A DNA stretch of 64,000 bases. Origin: Candidatus Gastranaerophilales bacterium (lineage in GTDB: Bacteria > Cyanobacteriota > Vampirovibrionia > Gastranaerophilales > Gastranaerophilaceae). Under the pieces are notes generated by a model, which saw only the letters and a program-made list of their open reading frames with translations, had not been told where the DNA came from and did no database searches. The stretch spans positions 1-64,000 of the forward strand of contig CAAHDT010000034.1 of NCBI GenBank assembly GCA_900770525.1. Direction: 5' to 3'. How positions within the stretch are numbered: the first letter of the stretch is position 1; the number at the start of each line of letters is the position of its first letter. Both the position numbers and the translations under genes were made by a program. This document shows, in pieces, positions 16,075 to 23,925 of the stretch.

Positions 16075-16710
16075 TTATAATTCAGCTTTGTGTAAATCTG
16101 TTCCGCCAGTTTTTATAAGGTTATATTTGTCTGCTATTTTTTCTATGTGATGGGCGGTTCTAAACTTGATAATTCCTCTATGCCTTTTATATGGGTAATA
16201 AACTTCAAGCCCGTCAAGCCCATATGACATAAGCTTTTTCACAAATCTTTCCATACTCAAAGCCCAACAGCATGCCGGATGCGCAAGCACGGCAATACCA
16301 CCAGCATTATGGATTGCTTGGATAAGTTTTTTTATATCTCTTTTAGAGAAAATTCTTACTATGTCAGCTTCAGTTTCTTGTTTATTTTTAGCGCAAAAAC
16401 TTTGTAGTTCTTTATTATGAACATCTATTCCGTATCCTAATAAATGCATAAATACATATCCGCACCATACATCAAATTCAATGGCAGGAATAATTATATT
16501 GTCATTTAAAATGTCGGTTTCCAGATAAGCGTTCAAAGTGTTGTGGTCGCATATTGCGATTTTTTTATAGCCTTTTTGGTGGGCTTGTTTAACAATATCT
16601 TTGGCATTTGCCAAACCGTCGGAGTAAGTTGTGTGAATATGCAGATTTACTGTCTTGTTAGTGTAATCTTCTTTTGTAAATGATTGTATAATATCTTTGT
16701 AGTTTGTCAT
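16075..16710 (-). CDS. PHP-domain phosphoesterase
   Basis: A 211-residue PHP metal-dependent phosphoesterase. It has the four metal-binding signatures: NLHIHTTYSDG near the N terminus, ICDHNTL, AVLAHP and GGTDLH near the C terminus. Small PHP proteins hydrolyse nucleotide or histidinol phosphate-type esters (for example 3',5'-nucleoside bisphosphates). The exact substrate is not evident. An upstream in-frame ATG at 16779 would overlap the next gene; the ATG at 16710 gives the normal family start, although no clear ribosome site is seen. TATAAT on the minus strand at 16742-16747 is a likely -10 box. Confidence 0.85.
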   Translation of the reverse strand: MTNYKDIIQSFTKEDYTNKTVNLHIHTTYSDGLANAKDIVKQAHQKGYKKIAICDHNTLNAYLETDILNDNIIIPAIEFDVWCGYVFMHLLGYGIDVHNKELQSFCAKNKQETEADIVRIFSKRDIKKLIQAIHNAGGIAVLAHPACCWALSMERFVKKLMSYGLDGLEVYYPYKRHRGIIKFRTAHHIEKIADKYNLIKTGGTDLHKAEL

Positions 16711-16772
16711 TGTTTTTTTAACTTTATTTGTAATAAAATAATTATACAACAAACTCTGAAAATGGAGGACAA

Positions 16773-17747
16773 ATGGCAAAAATTAAAGTTGAAGATAATA
16801 TGGTGTGGGTTTTATTGGCGGCAGTAAGACTTTATAGTGCAAATTTTCTTAAGTTTTGTGGCTATATGCTGTTTCCTGTATTAGGACAAGTTTTGGGGTT
16901 AGGGCTGATATTTGGTTTAGCGGCTGTGTATATGACGTATTTGCCGGACTTAGCCTTAAAATATGATGTACTTAAAGATTTTTCAACAATAATTTTATCT
17001 GTAATAATTATCGTTGTTCCGGGGCTTTTGGTATTTATGAAAGCTTTTTGGGATTACTTGGTTGCATATGGCGCATTAAACTCTATTACGGAAGGTTTTT
17101 TGACAACAGGTAGAATTTATGATTATCCTGCGCATAATGAAACTGTTACCAGACAAGCTATGAAATATATCGGACTTTGGTTTTTGTATAGTATGTTTTG
17201 GTTAGTTGCGCTTTGTCCGTTATTTTGGGTAGTTGGTGCATTTTTCTTTATATATTTTATCCTGATATTTCAGGTGTTTACATTTGAACAGGATGCATCG
17301 CCTGCCAGATGTTTTTCAAGAAGCTTTGAGTTGATAAGAGGTAGCGGGATTAGAACGCTACTGATATTGATTGTTTTAGGTGTTATTACATTTTTGTTTA
17401 TTCAAGGTGTTTCGGTAATATTTGATTTTGTTAAACTTACAGAATTTTTATCAGAAGCTTTTGAACAATCTTTAGTAAACTATGTTCCGATTGACTCGAT
17501 AAATGATATGATGTTGAGAATAAATCCGTCATTTGACCTTATAACACCATCAAAAGTTGCAACAGGTTTTGTTTATCAAATAGTATCATTTATAGTTGCA
17601 GGATTTACTTTACCGTTAAGAAGTATTTGTTGGACTTTGTGGTACAAGGCGCTTGTTGTAAGGAATAAACCAACTGTAAGAATGGGAAAGCGCCGTCAGC
17701 TCGACCCTGAAATAATTGAGCGTGCAACGCGCAAGTATAACGACTAA
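16773..17747 (+). CDS. Multi-span membrane protein of unknown function
   Basis: A 324-residue integral membrane protein with about six spans (near residues 27-55, 70-92, 130-150, 150-172, 193-215 and 268-290) and a basic cytoplasmic C-terminal tail (GKRRQLDPEIIERATRK). GGAGG lies 6 bp before the ATG. The segment FEQDASPARCFSRSFELIRG between two spans resembles the linker in YciC/DUF975-type proteins, but I cannot assign the family. It is followed closely by a zinc-ribbon gene and rph. Confidence 0.65.
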   Translation: MAKIKVEDNMVWVLLAAVRLYSANFLKFCGYMLFPVLGQVLGLGLIFGLAAVYMTYLPDLALKYDVLKDFSTIILSVIIIVVPGLLVFMKAFWDYLVAYGALNSITEGFLTTGRIYDYPAHNETVTRQAMKYIGLWFLYSMFWLVALCPLFWVVGAFFFIYFILIFQVFTFEQDASPARCFSRSFELIRGSGIRTLLILIVLGVITFLFIQGVSVIFDFVKLTEFLSEAFEQSLVNYVPIDSINDMMLRINPSFDLITPSKVATGFVYQIVSFIVAGFTLPLRSICWTLWYKALVVRNKPTVRMGKRRQLDPEIIERATRKYND

Positions 17748-17774
17748 TTTGGTAAAAATTTGGAGTTGACTCAG

Positions 17775-17999
17775 ATGTTCATTTGTAAAAACTGTAAATC
17801 AAAAGATAAATTTGAATTAATGTTTTCGCCTGAATATAAGGGTTCAAGGAAGTTTGAGCAGAGTTACAATAAAAAAAATGAATTGCAAATATCTGTTGAC
17901 GGATATGTTTTTGTGCCTGATTTACAATTTATGAATGAACATGCCGTTTGCAGATATTGCGGGCAAATATATATGTGGGATTACGATTATAAGGAATAG
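17775..17999 (+). CDS. Small zinc-ribbon protein
   Basis: A 74-residue protein with two CxxC pairs, CKNC near the N terminus and CRYC near the C terminus, the pattern of a zinc ribbon. A TTG at 17760 is in frame, but GGAG at 17762-17765 sits 9 bp before the ATG at 17775 and selects that start. It lies in a compact plus-strand run between the membrane gene and rph (3-bp gap to rph). Its role is unknown; nucleic-acid or protein binding is plausible for the fold. Confidence 0.65.
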   Translation: MFICKNCKSKDKFELMFSPEYKGSRKFEQSYNKKNELQISVDGYVFVPDLQFMNEHAVCRYCGQIYMWDYDYKE

Positions 18000-18002
18000 G
18001 TT

Positions 18003-18704
18003 ATGAGAAAAGATAGAAAAAATGACGAATTAAGACAAATAAAATTCACAAAAGATTTTACAAAAAATGCGCTTGGTTCTGTTTTGGTAGAATTTGGTGA
18101 TACTCGTGTAATTACAACAGCTTCGGTTGAAGAAGGTAAACCAAAATGGATGGATAAAGAAGATACAAGAGGATGGCTTACTGCCGAATATTCTCTTCTT
18201 CCTTCCTCAACAAATACCAGATGTCAAAGAGAAAGAACTAAAATTTCCGGCAGAACTCAAGAAATTCAAAGACTTATCGGTAGAAGTTTGAGAGCCTGTG
18301 TAGATTTAAATAAAATGTCTAACATTACGATAACAATTGATGCGGATGTTATTCAAGCTGATGGTGGAACCAGAACTGCAAGTATTTGTGGAGGGTTTAT
18401 TGCCTTGAAAATTGCTGTAGAAAAATTGTTAAAAGAGGGAAAATTAATTGAAAACCCAATTATTGAGCCAATAGCAGCTATTTCTGCCGGTATTATTGAT
18501 GATGAAGTAAGATTGGATTTGAACTATGAGGAAGATTCTCATGCCAGAGTTGACAGTAATGTAGTTCTTACCAAGAGTGGAAAAATTATAGAGTTTCAGA
18601 CAACGGCAGAAGGGGAACCTTACGAATACGAAAAAATGTTAGAAATATTTAAGGTTGCAAAAAGCGGTATTGAAAAAATTATTGAAAAATACGACACTAT
18701 TTAG
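18003..18704 (+). CDS. rph: Ribonuclease PH
   Basis: A 233-residue phosphorolytic 3'-5' exoribonuclease that trims tRNA 3' ends. The family order is intact: GSVLVEFGDTRVITTASVE, GWLTAEYSLLP, RTQEIQRLIGRSLRACVD, ITIDADVIQADGGTRTASI, EDSHARVDSNVVLT and the terminal TTAEGEP motif. Length is normal. It follows the zinc-ribbon gene by 3 bp. A promoter for the next operon is embedded in its 3' end. Confidence 0.96.
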   Translation: MRKDRKNDELRQIKFTKDFTKNALGSVLVEFGDTRVITTASVEEGKPKWMDKEDTRGWLTAEYSLLPSSTNTRCQRERTKISGRTQEIQRLIGRSLRACVDLNKMSNITITIDADVIQADGGTRTASICGGFIALKIAVEKLLKEGKLIENPIIEPIAAISAGIIDDEVRLDLNYEEDSHARVDSNVVLTKSGKIIEFQTTAEGEPYEYEKMLEIFKVAKSGIEKIIEKYDTI

Positions 18705-18710
18705 TATAAT
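18682..18710 (+). promoter_or_regulatory. Strong promoter for the exported coiled-coil pair
   Basis: TTGAAA (18682-18687) and the perfect TATAAT (18705-18710) are spaced by 17 bp, overlapping the rph stop. This is one of the best promoters in the window, followed by the strong ribosome site AAAGGAG before 18738. Confidence 0.85.
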
Positions 18711-18737
18711 TATTCCGAGATTAGGAAAGGAGAAGAT

Positions 18738-19130
18738 ATGAAAAAAATATTAACAGCATCCTTATTGCTTGCAATGCTAGGTGTTCCTGCTGCATTTGCT
18801 GAAACCGATACTAATACGACTTATACAGAACAATTTATTCAACGCCATACACAGAAAATAATTAATGCAGAGAAAAAATTGCAAGAACAACAAAAAGCGA
18901 ATGAAGAAGCATCTGCAGCTAGACGTCAGTCCGCAAAAGATGCTTGGGAAACAAAAAAACAAGAGATTAAAAAACAGCACGAGAATACCCAAAAAGCTTG
19001 GGAAACAAAGAAACAGGAATGGCAGAATCAACAAAAAGCAAGCCAAGCTGAATCAGAAAAAAACAAAAAAGAAATCCAACAAAAAATAGAAAAGAAAAAA
19101 CAAGCATGGAAAGACTTGTTGTCAGATTAA
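18738..19130 (+). CDS. Exported lysine/glutamine-rich coiled-coil protein A
   Basis: A 130-residue protein with a Sec signal peptide (cleavage after AFA, residue 22). The mature part is a highly charged helix of Lys, Gln, Glu and Ala. AWETKKQE occurs twice, 20-odd residues apart, and the protein ends KKQAWKDLLSD. It is very likely a long periplasmic coiled coil. The next gene has the same design and a matching end (KKQWKELF), so the two are probable paralogues. The strong promoter and ribosome site suggest high expression. The function is unknown; structural or cell-wall spacer roles are possible. Confidence 0.75.
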   Translation: MKKILTASLLLAMLGVPAAFAETDTNTTYTEQFIQRHTQKIINAEKKLQEQQKANEEASAARRQSAKDAWETKKQEIKKQHENTQKAWETKKQEWQNQQKASQAESEKNKKEIQQKIEKKKQAWKDLLSD

Positions 19131-19146
19131 TGGTAAGGAGATAAAA

Positions 19147-19473
19147 ATGAAAAAAACATTAGTATTATTGATGGCAGCCGCTGTATTATCAATTGGTGCT
19201 GTTCAAGCAGCTACAACAAATGAAGGACCTGTAACAAAATGGTTGAACAACACAACTTCAAAAGTTTCTAAACAAGAACAAACAGCTTACCAAAAAGCAC
19301 AAGCTAAAAAACAATCTGCTGAAAAGAAAAAAGCTGAAGTAAAACAAAAACAAGCAGCAAGAGAAAAGAAAATCGCAGCTAAAAAGGCAGAAGCTCAAAA
19401 ACAACAAGCAGCTAGAAAACAAAAAGTTGAAACAAAGAAAAAACAATGGAAAGAATTATTCACAATTGACTAA
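19147..19473 (+). CDS. Exported lysine/alanine-rich coiled-coil protein B
   Basis: A 108-residue protein with a signal peptide (MKKTLVLLMAAAVLSIGA, cleavage near VQA-A). The mature sequence is a Lys/Gln/Ala coiled coil (KKAEVKQKQAAREKKIAAKK) that ends KKKQWKELFTID, like protein A. It lies 16 bp after protein A with AAGGAG before the ATG, in the same operon and ahead of a strong terminator. It probably assembles with or duplicates protein A outside the cytoplasm. Confidence 0.75.
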   Translation: MKKTLVLLMAAAVLSIGAVQAATTNEGPVTKWLNNTTSKVSKQEQTAYQKAQAKKQSAEKKKAEVKQKQAAREKKIAAKKAEAQKQQAARKQKVETKKKQWKELFTID

Positions 19474-19535
19474 TTGTTTGCTGAATGTTATTGGTGGAGT
19501 ATCGGTACACCACCGTTCATTTTAAAACAGTTCAA

Positions 19536-19573
19536 AAGAAACAGGCTTGCATTATGCAAGCCTGTTTCTTTTT
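19536..19573 (+). terminator. Strong terminator of the coiled-coil operon
   Basis: AAGAAACAGGCTTGCAT (19536-19552) and ATGCAAGCCTGTTTCTT (19554-19570) form a perfect 17-bp stem followed by T residues. A smaller GGTGG/CCACC hairpin lies at about 19493-19514. Confidence 0.95.
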
Positions 19574-19625
19574 ATGTGTGTACCCCGATAATATTTTCAC
19601 CTGATAGTCTAAACAAGTGAGAATT

Positions 19626-22130
19626 TTATTTTAGTTTATCTAACTTAATTCTGTAAAATTCGGTGTTAATATTAAGTTTTTCGCCAATATCAAGCAACAT
19701 TTGAGCAAATCTTTTTTCACTTGCACGTTTTGATTTTTGGCACAAATCTATAATTTCACCGATTCGGTGGTATATTCTGGTATAATATGTGTTTTGAGCT
19801 TCAGAAATATCAATTTCCAGCTCAAGCTTTTCTACATAGTCGAATAATTCCATCAGAACATCAGCTTGTTGGATTTCCAAACTGTAAGCAAGTCTTGAGA
19901 TGTTTTGGTCAATCTTTTTAGCGAATATTCGGTTAGATTGAGCTTTGTCAAGTTTTATTCCTAGGGCTTTTGCTTCAAAATTTATTCCGGCTATTTCTTG
20001 AATTACTGATGGATCAACAAAACCACCTGAACTTACAACCAAATCATTGAATTTTTTGCTCAAAGAATAATGCGCAGCAATTTTGAACTCTTCAGGAACT
20101 GCCAAACCTAAATTTTGCATTTGGTATATAGAGCCTTTGCCTTCGTCATACATTTCCTGATAAATTTGAGCGTATTTTCTCATTTTGTTTTGGATAAGAA
20201 TTTCTAATATTTTGCGACGTTCTTCAATAAAGATATCTTTTAATGTGAAATATTCTTTTCCGAAAGACTCATCTAATGAGCGGATAATTTCGGTTAGCGG
20301 ATTTAACAAGAATGTGTTTGTTAGATTTTGTTTTAACTTAGCGTAAGAGTCCGCATCTGAAAATTCTTTTATTGCACAATGGAAGTCTCCACCCGCATAT
20401 TGCATTAGGGCAAACATCAGGTTTGATTTTTGTAACGTTATACGTGATTGAATTTCAATGTGTCCTAATAAAAGTGTTGAATTTCCTTTTTGAACTTTTT
20501 GGTAATCTTCTCTTTTTACAATGTAGCAGTATACATTTTCTTCATCATCAATGTCTTGATATAATGATGTTATAGCCCATAAACTTGCAATTTGTTTAAG
20601 CGTTATAACGGATGGGCGAACATATTTTTCAAAAATATCTTTTCCTGTTCCGTTTTCAGGAATGTTACTTTTAGCTTCAGATAAAATTTCTAGGAATTTT
20701 TCTTCTAAGTTTTTATTTGTAAATCTTGCCGCTACCTGCATTGCACGAGCTGCATATTTCATAATTTGAACAGTTTCAATTCCGGAAATTTCTGAGAAGA
20801 ACCATCCGCAACTTGTATACATTAGCATTGCTTGACGTTGAATTTCTAATAATTCCATAGCGCGAACTTTATCTTCATCAGATAAGTTAGGTCTAAAGTT
20901 TTCTCTTTGGAATTTTTCAACATTAATACGACTTCTGTCTAAGATTACTGAAATATATTTATTTCTTACATCCCAAACATTTTCAAAATATTTTTCACCC
21001 TCTTGTTCAAATACTTGAATTAATTCATCTCTCAAATAATCAAGGGCATTTCTTAATGGTTTTCTCCATTTTTGGTTCCATCCCGGATGTCCGCCTGTAG
21101 AGCAACCGCAATCCTCTTTCCATCTGCCGACACCATGGAAACAACTCCAAGAAGATGCTTGTTTTATGTCAACTTCATAATTACTACGATATTTTTCCAA
21201 ATATTCACCGTAATTTGTAATTTTAAAACCTTCTTCTTCAGCTTTAATTTTAAGTACATAAGCAAGTGCCATATCTCCAAATTTAGTGTGGTGACCATAG
21301 CTTTCACCATCAGTTGCAATATGTACCAACTGAGGATAATCTCTTAAGTTTGAGATACCTTCCTTCAAGCGTTTAATAAATTTGTTTCCGTCTTTTAACA
21401 ATTCGTCAAATGCAACGGATTGTGAAATTGCTCCATCGTAAAAGAATAAGTCAATAAACTTCCCTGGGGCAGATTTAATATAGTATCTATATGAGCGAGC
21501 AGGGTCAATATTACCCCAACTAACATCTTGCCAGTTATTTGTACCTTCTTTTCTGATTTTTAAGGCTTGATATGGGGATAAAATAGTGAATTTAATACCG
21601 TTTTCTTCGCATAATCTTAAAGTATCATCATCAACAGCAGTTTCTGCAAGCCATATACCTTCCGGTTTGCGCCCGAAGCGGTATTCAAAGTCAGTTACCC
21701 CCCACTTGATTTGAGTTTCTTTGTCGTGTTCATTAGCAAGTGGCATAATCATGTGGTTGTAAACTTGCGCAATAGCGTTACCATGTCCGTTATGTTCTGC
21801 ACGACTGTCAACATCTGCTTTGATAACTCTTTCATATGTGTGTGGAGCGAAACGTTCCATCCAAGAAAGCAAAGTCGGACCAAAATTAAAGCTCATGTGC
21901 TCATAGTTGTTAACTACATCCAAAATTCTGTTACGACTATCTACAACTTTTGAAAAAGAGTTTGGATTGTAGCATTCCTTGTTAACACGTTCGTTCCAAT
22001 CATGAAAAGGACTCGCGCTATCTTGCAACTCAATTGCCTCAAGCCAAGGATTTTCTCTCGGCGGTTGATAAAAATGCCCATGTATTGTCAAAAAAACTTC
22101 TTTTTTGTTTTGTTGATTATTATCTGCCAT
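19626..22130 (-). CDS. GH57-family glycoside hydrolase with DUF3536
   Basis: An 834-residue cytoplasmic protein. The N-terminal half is a GH57 catalytic domain: HGHFYQPPRENPW at about 17-29, GIWLAETAVD with the probable nucleophile E163, and HIATDGESYGHH with D274/E276 as the acid/base region. The C-terminal half, from about residue 420, matches the helical DUF3536 extension. GH57 enzymes act on alpha-glucans (amylase, branching or glucanotransferase activity), so glycogen turnover is the likely role; the exact specificity is not readable. The gene follows the OB-fold-like exported protein by 23 bp and uses its promoter. Confidence 0.9.
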   Translation of the reverse strand: MADNNQQNKKEVFLTIHGHFYQPPRENPWLEAIELQDSASPFHDWNERVNKECYNPNSFSKVVDSRNRILDVVNNYEHMSFNFGPTLLSWMERFAPHTYERVIKADVDSRAEHNGHGNAIAQVYNHMIMPLANEHDKETQIKWGVTDFEYRFGRKPEGIWLAETAVDDDTLRLCEENGIKFTILSPYQALKIRKEGTNNWQDVSWGNIDPARSYRYYIKSAPGKFIDLFFYDGAISQSVAFDELLKDGNKFIKRLKEGISNLRDYPQLVHIATDGESYGHHTKFGDMALAYVLKIKAEEEGFKITNYGEYLEKYRSNYEVDIKQASSWSCFHGVGRWKEDCGCSTGGHPGWNQKWRKPLRNALDYLRDELIQVFEQEGEKYFENVWDVRNKYISVILDRSRINVEKFQRENFRPNLSDEDKVRAMELLEIQRQAMLMYTSCGWFFSEISGIETVQIMKYAARAMQVAARFTNKNLEEKFLEILSEAKSNIPENGTGKDIFEKYVRPSVITLKQIASLWAITSLYQDIDDEENVYCYIVKREDYQKVQKGNSTLLLGHIEIQSRITLQKSNLMFALMQYAGGDFHCAIKEFSDADSYAKLKQNLTNTFLLNPLTEIIRSLDESFGKEYFTLKDIFIEERRKILEILIQNKMRKYAQIYQEMYDEGKGSIYQMQNLGLAVPEEFKIAAHYSLSKKFNDLVVSSGGFVDPSVIQEIAGINFEAKALGIKLDKAQSNRIFAKKIDQNISRLAYSLEIQQADVLMELFDYVEKLELEIDISEAQNTYYTRIYHRIGEIIDLCQKSKRASEKRFAQMLLDIGEKLNINTEFYRIKLDKLK

Positions 22131-22153
22131 TGCTTAACTCCATATAAATTATC

Positions 22154-22696
22154 TTATTTATTTGCAGGTTTAGGATTTGTTTTTATCACGGTGAATTTTT
22201 CAACATCCATCCAAACATCACCTAAAGCCGTAGAGAAAACTCTGCCACAAACTTCAATTTCATCTCCTGAATTCAAATCAATATGCTTTTCTGCTTCGGT
22301 TCTGTTCAAGAACATTTTCAGTTCAGAAAGAGGAATATCGTGGTCTTTTACGTCATCTCTTTGGATTAAAAATGTTATGTATTTTTCAGAACTTCTGTAA
22401 GCCGGTTTGTAATCTAAGCCAAGAGTTGCAAATTTATCAAATTTAGCTTTGAATTTTACATTTTTGCCAAGGTATGAACTTGGGCTTGCAACCATTGCAA
22501 GCGGTAGTGCATATGTATAAACTTTTCCTGTCTGTGGTGTGGTCGTAACAGGTTGTTTTGTTTTTGTTGCTGCATTAACGGCAGAAATTGTTTTTATAGG
22601 GTCAATAGTTATATTTTGAGCTCTTGAGAAGGTATTTAACCCAAAAGCCAATGTAAGTATCAACACAGATGTTAATATTTTAGATTTATTTATCAT
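22154..22696 (-). CDS. Exported protein with OB-fold-like domain
   Basis: A 180-residue protein with a Sec signal peptide (about residues 1-26). Residues about 70-175 form a beta-rich domain with the pattern PSSYLGKNVKFKAKF, SEKYITFLIQR, DLNSGDEIEVCGRVF and WMDVEKFTVI. This suggests a small OB-fold of the kind found in periplasmic proteins; that is inference. It heads the transcript with the GH57 gene. Its function is unknown. Confidence 0.65.
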   Translation of the reverse strand: MINKSKILTSVLILTLAFGLNTFSRAQNITIDPIKTISAVNAATKTKQPVTTTPQTGKVYTYALPLAMVASPSSYLGKNVKFKAKFDKFATLGLDYKPAYRSSEKYITFLIQRDDVKDHDIPLSELKMFLNRTEAEKHIDLNSGDEIEVCGRVFSTALGDVWMDVEKFTVIKTNPKPANK

Positions 22697-22730
22697 AAAA
22701 AAGTCTACCTCTTCGTTATTTTACACCTAT

Positions 22731-22759
22731 ATATTAGCACAATAAATATATTTTTGTAA
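22731..22759 (-). promoter_or_regulatory. Promoter of the OB-fold/GH57 operon
   Basis: On the minus strand TTACAA (22754-22759), 17 bp and TAATAT (22731-22736) with a TGC extended -10, 35 bp before the start at 22696. Confidence 0.6.
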
Positions 22760-22828
22760 CTACCCGATTAAATGATTTGTTTTTTTATGTTATTATAAAA
22801 GAAAAACAAAAAAGAAGAAGGACAAAAG

Positions 22829-23833
22829 ATGAGTTTAACGGTATATTTAGGGATTGACGTAGGTTCGGTAACAACAAAATTAGCGTTAGTTGATGAAAAC
22901 GGCAAATATGTTGACAGTTATATGCTTAGAACAGCAGGAAAACCTGTTTTAGCTGTTCAAAGCGGTTTGAAAGAATTATATAAGAAAAGATTAACAGATT
23001 ACACTGTTATGGGAGTTGGGACAACCGGTTCAGGTAGAAATCTTGCAGGAGCGTTGGTTGGAGCTGATATTATTAAAAATGAAATTACAGCGCATGCCGT
23101 TGCTGCAAGTACTTATGTTCCGGGAGTTCAAACTATTCTGGAAATTGGTGGACAAGACAGTAAAATCATAATTTTGAGAGATGGTATTGTTACAGACTTT
23201 GCTATGAATACAGTTTGTGCGGCAGGTACCGGAAGTTTCTTAGACCAACAAGCTAACAGATTGAATGTACCTATTGAAATTTTTGGTGAAACAGCATTAA
23301 AATCAACTAACCCTGCTCGTATTGCTGGGCGTTGCGGCGTTTTTGCCGAAAGTGACCTTATTCACAAACAACAATTAGGATATCCTGTTGAAGATTTGTT
23401 ATATGGCTTGTGTCAAGCTTTGGTTAGAAATTACTTGAGTAACTTGGCATTGGGTAAAGAGTTGTTGCCAATAATTACTTTCCAAGGTGGTGTTGCAACA
23501 AATTCAGGCATGGTGAAGGCTTTTGAAGAAGCTTTAGGACAGAAGGTTGTTGTTCCTGATAACCACCAAACAATGGGTGCTATAGGAGCTGCTCTTTTAG
23601 CTATGGAAAACCATCAGTACACTGAAGCAAGTACTAAGTTTAAAGGTTGGGAAGTCGGTGATATGCACTTCCACTCAATAACTTGTGATTGTAACGGATG
23701 TTCAAATAACTGTGAAGTTATTACAATCTTAGAAGGCGAAGGAGATGTTCCTCATTACGATAAGATTAAAGATATAAAAGGAAATATCATTGCTCGTTGG
23801 GGCGGAACTTGCGGTAGATGGGATATCGGTTAG
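22829..23833 (+). CDS. CoA-dehydratase-type activase (BadF/BadG/BcrA/BcrD ATPase family)
   Basis: A 334-residue ASKHA-fold ATPase. Motifs include GIDVGSVTTKLALVD, GVGTTGSGR, EIGGQDSKI, NTVCAAGTGSFLDQQA and GRCGVFAESDLIHKQQ. In the 2-hydroxyacyl-CoA dehydratase activators the two cysteines of the last motifs hold a [4Fe-4S] cluster between subunits and drive ATP-dependent electron transfer. A C-terminal segment adds more cysteines (CDCNGCSNNC, about 291-300, and GGTCGRW). These resemble the linker region of the large fused activase-dehydratase proteins, so this may be the activase half as a free protein. No dehydratase gene is in the window. The start has AAGAAGGA upstream. Confidence 0.85.
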   Translation: MSLTVYLGIDVGSVTTKLALVDENGKYVDSYMLRTAGKPVLAVQSGLKELYKKRLTDYTVMGVGTTGSGRNLAGALVGADIIKNEITAHAVAASTYVPGVQTILEIGGQDSKIIILRDGIVTDFAMNTVCAAGTGSFLDQQANRLNVPIEIFGETALKSTNPARIAGRCGVFAESDLIHKQQLGYPVEDLLYGLCQALVRNYLSNLALGKELLPIITFQGGVATNSGMVKAFEEALGQKVVVPDNHQTMGAIGAALLAMENHQYTEASTKFKGWEVGDMHFHSITCDCNGCSNNCEVITILEGEGDVPHYDKIKDIKGNIIARWGGTCGRWDIG

Positions 23834-23865
23834 TAGTTTTAACCCACAAAAAATAATTTATAAAG

Positions 23866-23900
23866 AAAATCGCTTATGTAGTTTAAACATAGGCGATTTT
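23866..23900. terminator. Terminator between the activase gene and the rel gene
   Basis: AAAATCGCTTATGT (23866-23879) pairs with ACATAGGCGATTTT (23887-23900), with one G-U pair. It lies between two convergent genes and can serve both strands. Confidence 0.8.
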
Positions 23901-23925
23901 ATATTTACTGGAGTAATAAGAATTC

